From an uncultured Flavobacteriales bacterium (GTDB lineage Bacteria; Bacteroidota; Bacteroidia; Flavobacteriales_G; Salibacteraceae), in NCBI GenBank assembly GCA_937121175.1, contig CAKZKD010000006.1, positions 52,838 through 116,837 of the forward strand: a DNA stretch of 64,000 nt, in the 5' to 3' direction. The notes under the pieces are model-generated. The model searched no databases. It worked only from the letters and a program-made list of their open reading frames with translations, and was not told the DNA's origin. Shown here in pieces: positions 1-7,570 of the stretch (position 1 is its first letter; every line of letters starts with the position of its first letter). Made by a program: the position numbers and the translations under genes.

Positions 1-194
1 CGAATATTCGACTTACAGGTTTGGATAAAACCGAAATAAAGGCAGTGACCATTCTTGATGTTCAGGGCAGAAAAGTGAAAGACATAAGTGGAGATGTTGA
101 CGAGATTAATGTCAGTGATTTAGATGCTGGAAACTACATTCTACGAATCGAAACTTCAGCCGAAATCATAAAGCAACAATTTCAAGTTAAGTAG
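1..194 (+). CDS. C-terminal end of a T9SS-sorted secreted protein (5' truncated)
   Basis: The frame is open from the window edge to TAG at 192-194. The 63 visible residues look like a type A T9SS C-terminal sorting domain: VTILDVQGRKV, then a D-L-x-A-G-x-Y-I-L-R-I strand pair, ending in KQQFQVK. Such domains direct proteins through the outer membrane to the cell surface. The functional domain lies outside the window. Confidence 0.85.
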   Translation, partial: NIRLTGLDKTEIKAVTILDVQGRKVKDISGDVDEINVSDLDAGNYILRIETSAEIIKQQFQVK

Positions 195-239
195 CTCTGT
201 TGTTTGCTGCAGTGCTGGTTGAATGTTGTGTAATACGTC

Positions 240-259
240 ATTCCTGCGCAGGCAGGAAT
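240..259. terminator. Perfect 8-bp inverted repeat between convergent genes
   Basis: ATTCCTGC and GCAGGAAT flank a GCAG loop. The hairpin lies between the end of the T9SS gene on the plus strand and the end of the amidohydrolase gene on the minus strand, so it could terminate both. There is no T-tract, so it may equally be a dispersed extragenic palindrome. Confidence 0.4.
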
Positions 260-335
260 CTATTACGAAGCCGCTAGAATGAAGGTTTACTTAACTAGAA
301 GTAAGAACCCGTAATATTCCAAACATTCCGATTTT

Positions 336-1727
336 CTAGTAACTTATTCTAGAAATTAATTTCCCATTTTTAATAATTAAGCTGGGAGATTCTAAAGTGG
401 TCAGGTCTTCAATAGGATTTCTATCGAGTAGAATTAGATTGGCCTTATGACCAACTTTAACCGAACCAAAATCTGGAGATTTCAAAAATAAATTAGCATT
501 CGTGGTCGTTGCCGCCTTCAGGATTTCGAAATTAGAAAGTCCGTATTCTTTGAGTAATTCTAATTCTTGTAAATATGTACTTCCAGCATAAGTGCCGGGC
601 AAATTACTATCCGTACCAACGGCAATTACAGCGCCCGCTTCTAGTAACAATCTGAAATTTTGTTTCCAGTACTTTTTGTTTTCCGCCGCCGATTCAAAAA
701 AGGCATTCATCACCTCTTGGTTGTGCACATGTTTGCCATTTTCACCTAGAACCGGACTTAATATTTCGTGTGGTACAACAATCGAGTCGAGGCGAGTAGG
801 AGTGTAGTCTCCGTGGTGAATGTGTGTAATGTTCTCAAACCCTGAAAGAGTATAAATAAGCGGAACTTTCGACCGAGCAATGAATTCAGCTTGTTCTTTG
901 GTGAGTTGGCCTCTCCAAACCCCATGAGCTAACACATCCGCACCTGCTTTAATGGCGTTCACAGCATTCTCAGGGCTACCAATATGAACGAATACCTTTT
1001 TCTTGTTTTTGTGGGCAGCAGAAATCAAAGCTTTCATTTGTTCATACGTCATCTGTGGAGAACCGGGTGGAATTTGGTCACAAATCAATTTTACAAAATC
1101 CACTTCGTTTTCCAAATAATCGGCTATTAAATCATCGGCTTCATCCACAGCTTCTATTGTCGGACTTATGGTATTCACCATTGTCTTTAATGGCCACGGC
1201 AACATAATTTCGGTTAATGGAATAGGGTGACTGTTTTTAACAGTTATAGGAATATGGGTATGAAAAATATCGGGTCCAACGAGTGTTTGCTCTTTAACTT
1301 TCTCCGTAAGTTCTTCAAGCCCTTTCGATAAGCCTCCCAAATCGTAAACGGTGGTTATTCCCGTGTGTAAATATGCCTGAAGGTTATAACTTTCGTTTGC
1401 TCGATAATTATCCCACGGAACGGCACCGCTACCCGATAAATGGACATGTGCATCAATTAAGCCCGGTATTATGGTTTTACCAAAACCATTAATGGTGTGC
1501 GCGCTCAATCCAACCGTATCGGGTAGGTTGGTGGTTATGCTTTTTATGATTCCACCTTCTAGCAACAGGTATTGATTCGCAGTAAGCACAGAGTCTTCGC
1601 CGTCGAATACATCTACATTGGTAATTAGAATATTTTCTGCAGTGGGGGTTGATTCTATTAATTGGCGTTCTTCAATAGAATTACAGCCAAAGAGCATCAA
1701 AGGCATTAGTAAATAGTAAATTTTCAT
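336..1727 (-). CDS. Amidohydrolase-family lipoprotein (imidazolonepropionase-like)
   Basis: This 463-residue protein has a lipoprotein signal peptide whose lipobox ends at Cys15 (LFGC), so it is probably anchored in the periplasm or outer membrane. The amidohydrolase metal site is complete: HxH at 94-96 (DAHVHLSG), a candidate metal-bridging Lys213 (FVKLICD), His248 (VFVHIG), His268 (LAHG) and Asp373 (VGTDSN). The composite beta-sandwich appears at both ends, including ILLDRNPIEDL. The family hydrolyses C-N bonds in cyclic amides, imides or peptides; the substrate cannot be told. The gene is divergent from the TetR gene, with start codons 62 bp apart, so it may be the regulated target. Confidence 0.85.
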   Translation of the reverse strand: MKIYYLLMPLMLFGCNSIEERQLIESTPTAENILITNVDVFDGEDSVLTANQYLLLEGGIIKSITTNLPDTVGLSAHTINGFGKTIIPGLIDAHVHLSGSGAVPWDNYRANESYNLQAYLHTGITTVYDLGGLSKGLEELTEKVKEQTLVGPDIFHTHIPITVKNSHPIPLTEIMLPWPLKTMVNTISPTIEAVDEADDLIADYLENEVDFVKLICDQIPPGSPQMTYEQMKALISAAHKNKKKVFVHIGSPENAVNAIKAGADVLAHGVWRGQLTKEQAEFIARSKVPLIYTLSGFENITHIHHGDYTPTRLDSIVVPHEILSPVLGENGKHVHNQEVMNAFFESAAENKKYWKQNFRLLLEAGAVIAVGTDSNLPGTYAGSTYLQELELLKEYGLSNFEILKAATTTNANLFLKSPDFGSVKVGHKANLILLDRNPIEDLTTLESPSLIIKNGKLISRISY

Positions 1728-1789
1728 TTTTAGTTCATTTGAGCTATTATTGTGCTGCGAAATTAACTGATTTTAGGTCATTTGAACTA

Positions 1790-2398
1790 ATGAATACAAA
1801 AGAAAAAATTTTAAAAGAGGCCTTAAAGCAATTCAATGCTAGCGGAGTAGAGCAGGTAACTACACGACATATTGCCAAAGGTCTGAGTATGAGCCAAGGC
1901 AATTTACATTACCATTTTCCTAATAAAGATGAATTGATAGAGGCTTTGTATCAAAATTTCACGGACCAAATCGTTAGCGTTAGTCGCCAATCTACTGCTG
2001 TGGTATTCGAAAAGGAAGAAGTATTACTTTCTATGCAAGACAGTTTTCGGGTGATGTATGCGTATCGTTTTTTGTTCCGCGACAATGAAGCCGTTTGGAG
2101 GCGACTTCCAAATTTAAAGCGCGCTACTTTGGCTTTGTTGAATCGTAAAAAAGAGGAGATTCGGGCACTTATTGAAACCTATAAAAAACGCAAGATTTTT
2201 AGAGCAGACATAAGCGATGCTCAACTAGACTATTTGGCCAACCAATTCTTGTTTACCATAGCCACTTGGCTCAATGCCTCTGAGTATTTGGACATACCTG
2301 CCAAAAGAGTAGACTATTTTTCTAGATTTATTTTTAGACAATGGTTGCCGTACCTTATCCCTAAAGAAATGGCGAGTTGGGAACAATTGCTTAAGTAG
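1790..2398 (+). CDS. TetR-family transcriptional regulator
   Basis: A 202-residue protein. The N-terminus (residues 1-50) is a canonical TetR helix-turn-helix: KEKILKEALKQFNASG, VTTRHIAKG, then SQGNLHYHFPNKDEL. The remainder is an all-helical ligand domain of the type found in Bacteroidota TetR proteins. The frame is open further upstream to a TTG at 1739, but the ATG at 1790 places the start directly at the conserved domain. The divergent layout with the amidohydrolase suggests control of that gene and of itself. The ligand is unknown. Confidence 0.85.
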   Translation: MNTKEKILKEALKQFNASGVEQVTTRHIAKGLSMSQGNLHYHFPNKDELIEALYQNFTDQIVSVSRQSTAVVFEKEEVLLSMQDSFRVMYAYRFLFRDNEAVWRRLPNLKRATLALLNRKKEEIRALIETYKKRKIFRADISDAQLDYLANQFLFTIATWLNASEYLDIPAKRVDYFSRFIFRQWLPYLIPKEMASWEQLLK

Positions 2399-2451
2399 GC
2401 AGCTTCATAGCCCTCCTTGTGCCATTAATTGCCAATTCACAACCACTTACC

Positions 2452-2488
2452 CCGTATTACCACGGAAATTTCTACGTAGTACTACGTA
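2452..2488. promoter_or_regulatory. Composite palindromic element, copy 1
   Basis: An imperfect 14-bp palindrome CCGTATTACCACGG is followed by the 7-bp spacer AAATTTC and a perfect 16-bp palindrome TACGTAGTACTACGTA (2473-2488). The same 14+7+16 arrangement recurs at 7019 and 11078. The 16-mer reads as two inverted heptamers (TACGTAG, CTACGTA) two bp apart, the geometry of NarL-type response-regulator sites. I see no convincing TANNTTTG box at the expected distance here. Confidence 0.7.
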
Positions 2489-2540
2489 AAACTATCAAAT
2501 GCAATGGGTTTTGGGTTTAATTAGCCACCTAAAACCTAGA

Positions 2541-2654
2541 ATGATAGACTCAAACAAAACTCCTAAACAACTCGAAATTCCTAAACTGGTTAGGATTGGC
2601 CTCTTGGTTTTGTTGCTGGCTATTGTTGGTGTGAGGATTGGAATGGGGTGGTGA
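2541..2654 (+). CDS. Possible small single-pass membrane protein (37 aa)
   Basis: ATG to TGA encodes a basic N-terminus (MIDSNKTPKQLEIPKLVR), one hydrophobic helix (IGLLVLLLAIVGVRI) and a short tail GMGW. It starts 52 bp downstream of palindrome copy 1, the usual distance at which genes follow these elements. There is no clear ribosome-binding site, which is common in Bacteroidota. The opposite strand also has a short open frame here, so coding status is uncertain and rests on the membrane-helix pattern and context. Confidence 0.35.
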   Translation: MIDSNKTPKQLEIPKLVRIGLLVLLLAIVGVRIGMGW

Positions 2655-2835
2655 GGGTTTATGTTAAGTACTTCCATAGGATGATCTTTTGATTTAAAAG
2701 AAGTCAGTGGAAATAGCCAATCTACATAATTCGTTTAAAAGTAGATAAGAGAAATTTAGTTGAAAATATTCAGATTAAGAATATAAATACAGGCAGGTTG
2801 ATGACACGAGTTGAGTGCAGTGTAAAAATAGAGTT

Positions 2836-3462
2836 ATGCCCATAGAAGATTATAATGGAAACACCTTTGTAGCCTTTACTGATATTTCAGGATTCAAAGA
2901 ATTGATGAAGAATGATAGTCTGGCCTTGGAAGCTATTAGTCATTTCTATCAAACAGGATTTAATGTTTTAAGAGAATCCGAAAATGTGGAAGGTTTTTTT
3001 GTTTCAGACTGCGGAATTCTATTCGCCAGAAATGGTAGTAATGAATCTAAACTACAAGACTTGCTTCGTATTATTAAAAAAATCAATGAAAGAATGTTAT
3101 CCGAGAATTATATGCTAACTACATCAATAGCATATGGGCGTTTTGATTATCAAGGAAAAATTGAATTCCAAGGTATTGAAAAAAATGCCATTTACGGAGG
3201 GGCATATGTTAAGGCTTTTATGGATAATGAAACAGGCAAGCCAATTATACAACCCGGCCAATGCAGAATTGTAAAAGATAATTTACCCCAATTAGAACGT
3301 ACTCATTTCCCTCTTGTGCTAGATAGAGTAAGAGACAAAGGGCACTTCTATTATTATTGGAATTTAAGAGACCCAGAAAATGCACAAACCTTTGAGAATA
3401 AATATAAAGACAGTTATTCACTGAAATATGCAGGTATGATAAACGCATTAAAAAATAGTTAA
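2836..3462 (+). CDS. Class III nucleotide-cyclase-like protein
   Basis: This 208-residue protein looks like a stand-alone class III nucleotide cyclase domain. FVAFTDISGFKELM (residues 11-24) corresponds to the first metal-binding motif (Asp16). FFVSDCGILFA (54-64) corresponds to the second (Asp58), with Cys in place of the usual Gly. SIAYGRFDYQGK near 97-108 matches the strand after the dimerisation arm. Both candidate metal Asp residues are present, so activity is possible, but the domain is divergent and short. The ATG at 2836 is preferred to a GTG at 2815. It is the first gene of a tight operon: the ParB-like gene starts 2 bp after its stop. A Pycsar-type signal synthase is a plausible role, not a demonstrated one. 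Confidence 0.6.
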   Translation: MPIEDYNGNTFVAFTDISGFKELMKNDSLALEAISHFYQTGFNVLRESENVEGFFVSDCGILFARNGSNESKLQDLLRIIKKINERMLSENYMLTTSIAYGRFDYQGKIEFQGIEKNAIYGGAYVKAFMDNETGKPIIQPGQCRIVKDNLPQLERTHFPLVLDRVRDKGHFYYYWNLRDPENAQTFENKYKDSYSLKYAGMINALKNS

Positions 3463-3464
3463 CT

Positions 3465-4820
3465 ATGGCTTACGAACGAACACTAATAGATATAACTGAC
3501 TTAAATATTAATATTGAAAATCCAAGGTTTGAGATGGTCGGAAATCAAAGGGCGGCAATCAAGACTATGATTGAGGATCAAGGGGATAAATTATTCAAAT
3601 TGGCTGATGATATTACCAATGAAGGACTTAACCCAGGCGACCCCATATTTATAACAAAACACGAAAAACAGACAAGCCATTTTAATGTTTTAGAAGGCAA
3701 TCGAAGAGTCACAGCACTCAAGTTGCTTGAAAATCCTGACCTAATACCAGAAACAAATAAATCCCTTCTGAATAAGTTCAAGAAACTAACTGAACAATAC
3801 TCAAAAAAACCATTAGAAAAGGTACCTTGTATCCTTTTTGACGAAGAAAAAGAAGCCGAACATTGGATTGAATTAAAACATACTGGACAAAATGATGGGG
3901 TTGGAACGGTCGTTTGGGATGCCCAACAAAAGGCACGTTATGATGAACGTGTTAAAGGAACTTCAAGCTATGCCCTTCAAATTATTGATTTTTTGCAAAA
4001 GGAAGATTCAGTGAACTCAGAGTTAAAACAGAAGCTAAATAAATTAAAGTCTTCTTCATTACAACGATTAGCAACGGACCCCGATTTTAGACGTGTTTCA
4101 GGAATTGATATTAAGGATGGGAAAGTAATTACAAGGTTCGAACCAGCTGAAGTAGCTAAACCTTTAAGTAAAGCTGCCAGTGATTTATTAAGAAAAGAAT
4201 TTACAGTAAAAAACATATACTACAAGGATGATCGACTTACTTATCTTGAAACTTTTAAAAAATCTGACTTACCTGATAAAACACAAGAACTCACTGCAAA
4301 TTGGGAACTAATTAGCACAACAAGACCCGAAAAAGCCGACCCGAAAAAGTCTATACCTAAAGGTAAAAAAAGTAAAACCATAATTTCTAAACGGCACACA
4401 ATAATTCCTAAGAGCACAATAATTCCAATAAGTCAGCCAAGAGTTAATAAGATATATCACGAACTAAAAGATCTTGATTTAAGAGATTTCGAGAACTCGG
4501 GAGCCATTGCGTTCAGAGTGTTTATTGAGTTGTCAATGGATAGTTTCATAGAAAAAAACCCTATGGCAGGAGTTAACAATAACAGCAAGTTAAGCCACAA
4601 ACTTAAATCAGTTGCTTCCAACTTAGAGGGTAATGGAATCCTTGACAAAAACAAGCTGAAAGGAGCTTACACTGCCTCAACTATGAAGGATAGTATTTTT
4701 TCAATAGATACATTCAACGCATTTGTTCATAACAAAGATTTTTACCCTGAAGCTGAACAGCTGAAGAAAAATTGGGATAATTTAGAAATATTTTTCGTAA
4801 AACTATGGGAATTAATTTAA
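3465..4820 (+). CDS. ParB/Srx-fold N-terminal domain protein
   Basis: A 451-residue protein. Residues 5-90 resemble the ParB N-terminal nucleotide-binding/nuclease fold: PRFEMVGNQRA, then FNVLEGNRRVTALKLL (73-88), the counterpart of the ParB GxRR box. The remainder is a charged linker and helical C-terminal region with no partition-type HTH that I recognise. In ParB relatives this fold binds CTP or cleaves DNA. The 3' end overlaps the methyltransferase start by 16 bp, implying translational coupling. Placement between a cyclase-like gene and a DNA methyltransferase argues against chromosome partitioning and for an accessory nucleic-acid function. Confidence 0.7.
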   Translation: MAYERTLIDITDLNINIENPRFEMVGNQRAAIKTMIEDQGDKLFKLADDITNEGLNPGDPIFITKHEKQTSHFNVLEGNRRVTALKLLENPDLIPETNKSLLNKFKKLTEQYSKKPLEKVPCILFDEEKEAEHWIELKHTGQNDGVGTVVWDAQQKARYDERVKGTSSYALQIIDFLQKEDSVNSELKQKLNKLKSSSLQRLATDPDFRRVSGIDIKDGKVITRFEPAEVAKPLSKAASDLLRKEFTVKNIYYKDDRLTYLETFKKSDLPDKTQELTANWELISTTRPEKADPKKSIPKGKKSKTIISKRHTIIPKSTIIPISQPRVNKIYHELKDLDLRDFENSGAIAFRVFIELSMDSFIEKNPMAGVNNNSKLSHKLKSVASNLEGNGILDKNKLKGAYTASTMKDSIFSIDTFNAFVHNKDFYPEAEQLKKNWDNLEIFFVKLWELI

Positions 4821-5764
4821 GAACAAACTTCTATTCCCCACTCCGGTACCCGGGTGGTAAAGGAAAGTTATCGCATTATGTTCAATTACTTATTGACTAT
4901 AATTTAATAACCGATGGTCATTACGTTGAGCCATATGCAGGTGGAGCTTCAGTCGCCCTTACCTTATTATTCAATGAGTACGTTAGTAGAATCCATATTA
5001 ACGATTATGACCTAAGAATTTATGCGTTTTGGGATTGCGTATTAAACAAGACTGACGAACTGTGCGAGATAATATTGCAGACTGAAGTTACTGTCAAAAA
5101 TTGGGAGAAGCAGAAAGAAGTTCAGAAAAACCCAAACGACTATAGCAATCTTGAAATCGGTTTTTCTACCTTTTTCCTTAATAGAACCAATAGGTCAGGA
5201 ATATTAAAAGCAGGGGTAATTGGAGGTAAAAATCAAGGTGGTAATTGGAAAATGGACGCTCGCTTTAATAAAGAAGATTTAATAAAGCGAATTAGAAAAA
5301 TTAGTCGGTACAAAAACCGGATTTCTTTGTACAATTTAGATGCAGTTGAATTAACACAAAAATTAGATAAGGAACTACCTCAAAAAACACTATTTTATTT
5401 CGACCCACCTTATTATAATAAAGGCAAAGATCTTTACATAAATTTCTACGAACACGCAGACCACCAGCAGATTTCACAGTTGATTGCCCAATTGAAAAAC
5501 AGATATTGGCTGGTATCTTATGATAATGATTTAAATATCAGAAACCTATATCAACCATTTCTACAAAGGACTTACGAATTGAATTATCACGCAGCTAGTG
5601 CTTCAAAAGGAACAGAAATAATGATTTATTCGCATAATCTAATTGTTCCCGAAATTCACAATCCCACAAGTAAAATTGAGATTAAAAAAATTGACACACT
5701 TGGTTTAAAGGCCAATTGGATAGTAAAAAGAGGCAACATTGTGCCCTGCAAGGTGTACAAGTAA
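4805..5764 (+). CDS. D12-class DNA adenine N6-methyltransferase (Dam-like)
   Basis: A 319-residue protein with the D12 class motifs in order: SPLRYPGGKGKL (11-22, SAM-binding start), VEPYAGGASV (41-50, motif I), FFLNRTNRSGI (123-133) and YFDPPYYNKG (198-207, catalytic DPPY). It transfers methyl from SAM to N6 of adenine; the usual site for the class is GATC-like but cannot be read from sequence. Length is somewhat above the 270-280 of E. coli Dam, with a C-terminal extension of about 40 residues. No restriction enzyme gene is adjacent. The gene is translationally coupled to the ParB-like gene. Confidence 0.9.
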   Translation: MGINLRTNFYSPLRYPGGKGKLSHYVQLLIDYNLITDGHYVEPYAGGASVALTLLFNEYVSRIHINDYDLRIYAFWDCVLNKTDELCEIILQTEVTVKNWEKQKEVQKNPNDYSNLEIGFSTFFLNRTNRSGILKAGVIGGKNQGGNWKMDARFNKEDLIKRIRKISRYKNRISLYNLDAVELTQKLDKELPQKTLFYFDPPYYNKGKDLYINFYEHADHQQISQLIAQLKNRYWLVSYDNDLNIRNLYQPFLQRTYELNYHAASASKGTEIMIYSHNLIVPEIHNPTSKIEIKKIDTLGLKANWIVKRGNIVPCKVYK

Positions 5765-5826
5765 AAAACCTTCAGAATGCAATGCCAGTTTAAATTTACC
5801 ATTCGACACAATATTGAAAATTTAGA

Positions 5827-6948
5827 ATGATTGATTTAAAAAGAATCTTGTTTTTGATAATTACGATTGCTGTGGTACTAATCTCCATTCTAACAATGGT
5901 AAACAAGGTATATCTATGTCCTATCGTATATAAGAATCCATCTGGAAATAAGCTATACACATTAGGGAAAACTACCGTAATGTATGAAAAAGGAGATTTG
6001 TTTTCATTTAAAAAGGGACTAAAAAATAGTGAAGCGCGGGGTATAGCTATTTCAGTAAAATGTGATTTAAGACATCCACATCACGATAACCCAGGAAGTC
6101 AATCATTAGATTTTCAACTTAGAAAGAAGCTTAAGAATGACTCAATCAAACTTTACGATGCACTTGAAAAACTAAAACACAAACACAGTTGTAATGGGTT
6201 ATTTGATAATTGGGTTGATGAAATAGAAAATATTCAATTAAACTCAAACAGAATATTCGTGTTGGCTGGAATAGATGCTATACCTGATAATGAGGAAGAA
6301 ATAGAATTATTAAGAAGTAGAAAGGATGAAATAATATTTAAAGGAATTTCTGAGCTATGCAAAATTAGTGATGATAAAAAAATCAAGCATTTAGCAATAC
6401 CAATAATCGGGACTGGCGCAGGAGGAGTTAATGAGAACGAAGCAATGCACTCGATTCTTAGGGGAATAAATCGCTCAGCATATAAAAAACACGCACCTGA
6501 AACAATATCTCTCTTTTTCTGGCCAAAAGGAAATGATGAAAAAGAGAAGAATGCTTGGTATTCGAAAAGAGTTAGAATGATGAATTCCTTTGTGAATAAT
6601 GAAATCCAAAATGGTAAAAATGGTAAAGACTATAATATTTGGGATTATGAATATCCAATAAAATCTACAATACAAATTTTAGTTTTACTTATGGCTGTAT
6701 GTATCAGTGGACTTATATACACTTACAAAGAAGGAGGAAATAACACGTTAACAATGACAGTGATACTTGGGAATACTTTGAAATGGATAATCTTGACCAC
6801 GGGTATATTTACGTTTAGTACAGGTTCTTTTTCACTTCCAAAACCTCTTGATTTTAGTGCATTATTCATTCTCTTCGTAGTAATAATTTTTATGTCACTT
6901 TGGGAATGGTATAAGCTTGGGGATATTCCAAAAAATAATGCGAACTAA
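5827..6948 (+). CDS. Membrane-anchored macro-domain-like protein
   Basis: A 373-residue protein. One transmembrane helix lies at 7-26, a soluble region at about 50-260, then three hydrophobic segments at about 281-300, 309-332 and 343-362. The soluble part has macro-domain features: IFVLAGIDAIP (143-153) and LAIPIIGTGAGGVNENEAMHSIL (189-211), matching the ADP-ribose loop P-x-x-GTG-x-x-G. Macro domains bind ADP-ribose or related nucleotides. A nucleotide-binding domain tethered to membrane helices is the layout of several membrane-disrupting immune effectors, so it may respond to the product of the cyclase-like gene. It follows the methyltransferase gene by 62 bp, same strand. Confidence 0.5.
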   Translation: MIDLKRILFLIITIAVVLISILTMVNKVYLCPIVYKNPSGNKLYTLGKTTVMYEKGDLFSFKKGLKNSEARGIAISVKCDLRHPHHDNPGSQSLDFQLRKKLKNDSIKLYDALEKLKHKHSCNGLFDNWVDEIENIQLNSNRIFVLAGIDAIPDNEEEIELLRSRKDEIIFKGISELCKISDDKKIKHLAIPIIGTGAGGVNENEAMHSILRGINRSAYKKHAPETISLFFWPKGNDEKEKNAWYSKRVRMMNSFVNNEIQNGKNGKDYNIWDYEYPIKSTIQILVLLMAVCISGLIYTYKEGGNNTLTMTVILGNTLKWIILTTGIFTFSTGSFSLPKPLDFSALFILFVVIIFMSLWEWYKLGDIPKNNAN

Positions 6949-7018
6949 AAATGTCATTGAATTCTACACAAGAGACCAAGGCACGTGAGATGTAATATTT
7001 TTGTAGCCCAATCCCCCT

Positions 7019-7055
7019 CCGTAGTACTACGGAAATTTCTACGTAGTAACGCCTA
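7019..7055. promoter_or_regulatory. Composite palindromic element, copy 2
   Basis: A perfect 14-bp palindrome CCGTAGTACTACGG (7019-7032), spacer AAATTTC, then a degraded second palindrome TACGTAGTAACGCCTA (7040-7055) whose right half no longer matches. It is intergenic, between the cyclase/ParB/Dam operon and the patatin operon. Confidence 0.7.
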
Positions 7056-7084
7056 GATAATCAAATCCTTAAGGTATATCAATT

Positions 7085-7092
7085 TACATTCG
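7085..7092 (+). promoter_or_regulatory. Candidate -7 box TACATTCG of the patatin operon
   Basis: It fits the bacteroidetal TANNTTTG consensus with one change. Its first base lies 37.5 bp downstream of the palindrome centre, the same spacing as at 11475 and within 1 bp of that at 11143. This places the palindrome at roughly -45 to -50, typical of an activator site. Confidence 0.45.
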
Positions 7093-7117
7093 GTGTTGAA
7101 CAAAAAATTCAATACAA

Positions 7118-7507
7118 ATGCCCGTACTACAACTCACAGAAGAACAATGGAGTCAAATAAAACGAGATGCCGAAGGCTCTCGGTTATTGAATGATTCAGA
7201 AATAGAACGCATTGCCAAAAAACTGCAAGTTGAGCGAAACTTGCCTTTTTTGAACGAAGACAAAGAGCTTATCGTTTTCGTGAAAATAGTTCGAAAATTA
7301 GATGAACTTCTTTACAGCAATTTGCCCAACGAAATTTACCTATCGGTTCGCGACTTAGAAGGAGGATTGGATAATTCCGAAAAGAATCGACTTATTGGTT
7401 CGCTGACTAAGTTTTTGAACAAAAAAATAGACATTCCTTATTTACCTGAAATCGCGGAGCGATTCGTCATCAAGGGTTTTTACACATTGTGGTTGGTGCA
7501 ATGCTGA
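7118..7507 (+). CDS. Unrecognised small protein upstream of patatin, possibly frameshifted at its 3' end
   Basis: The 129-residue frame is rich in charged helices and has no recognised domain. It stops at 7507 with an odd hydrophobic end (FYTLWLVQC). A second frame entering near 7490 continues as VGAMLKGKNVETALEDAIPG to a TAA at 7552-7554, a more natural protein end that finishes just before the patatin ATG at 7571. Either a one-base indel has truncated the gene, the assembly has an error, or ribosomes shift here. As first gene of the patatin operon it may be a sensor or inhibitor, but nothing in the sequence proves that. Confidence 0.65.
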   Translation: MPVLQLTEEQWSQIKRDAEGSRLLNDSEIERIAKKLQVERNLPFLNEDKELIVFVKIVRKLDELLYSNLPNEIYLSVRDLEGGLDNSEKNRLIGSLTKFLNKKIDIPYLPEIAERFVIKGFYTLWLVQC

Positions 7508-7570
7508 AAGGGAAAAACGTAGAAACGGCATTGGAAGATGCAATTCCAGGATAATCAAAAAATCAAAATT

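Noticed and set aside
2495..2677. 60-codon minus-strand frame opposite the candidate microprotein
   Set aside because: Proline- and threonine-rich with no signal or family; looks like the antisense of the plus-strand membrane-helix codons.
3465..4820. Chromosome or plasmid partition ParB
   Set aside because: No ParA gene or parS-like site nearby and no recognisable ParB HTH; operon partners are a cyclase-like and a methyltransferase gene.
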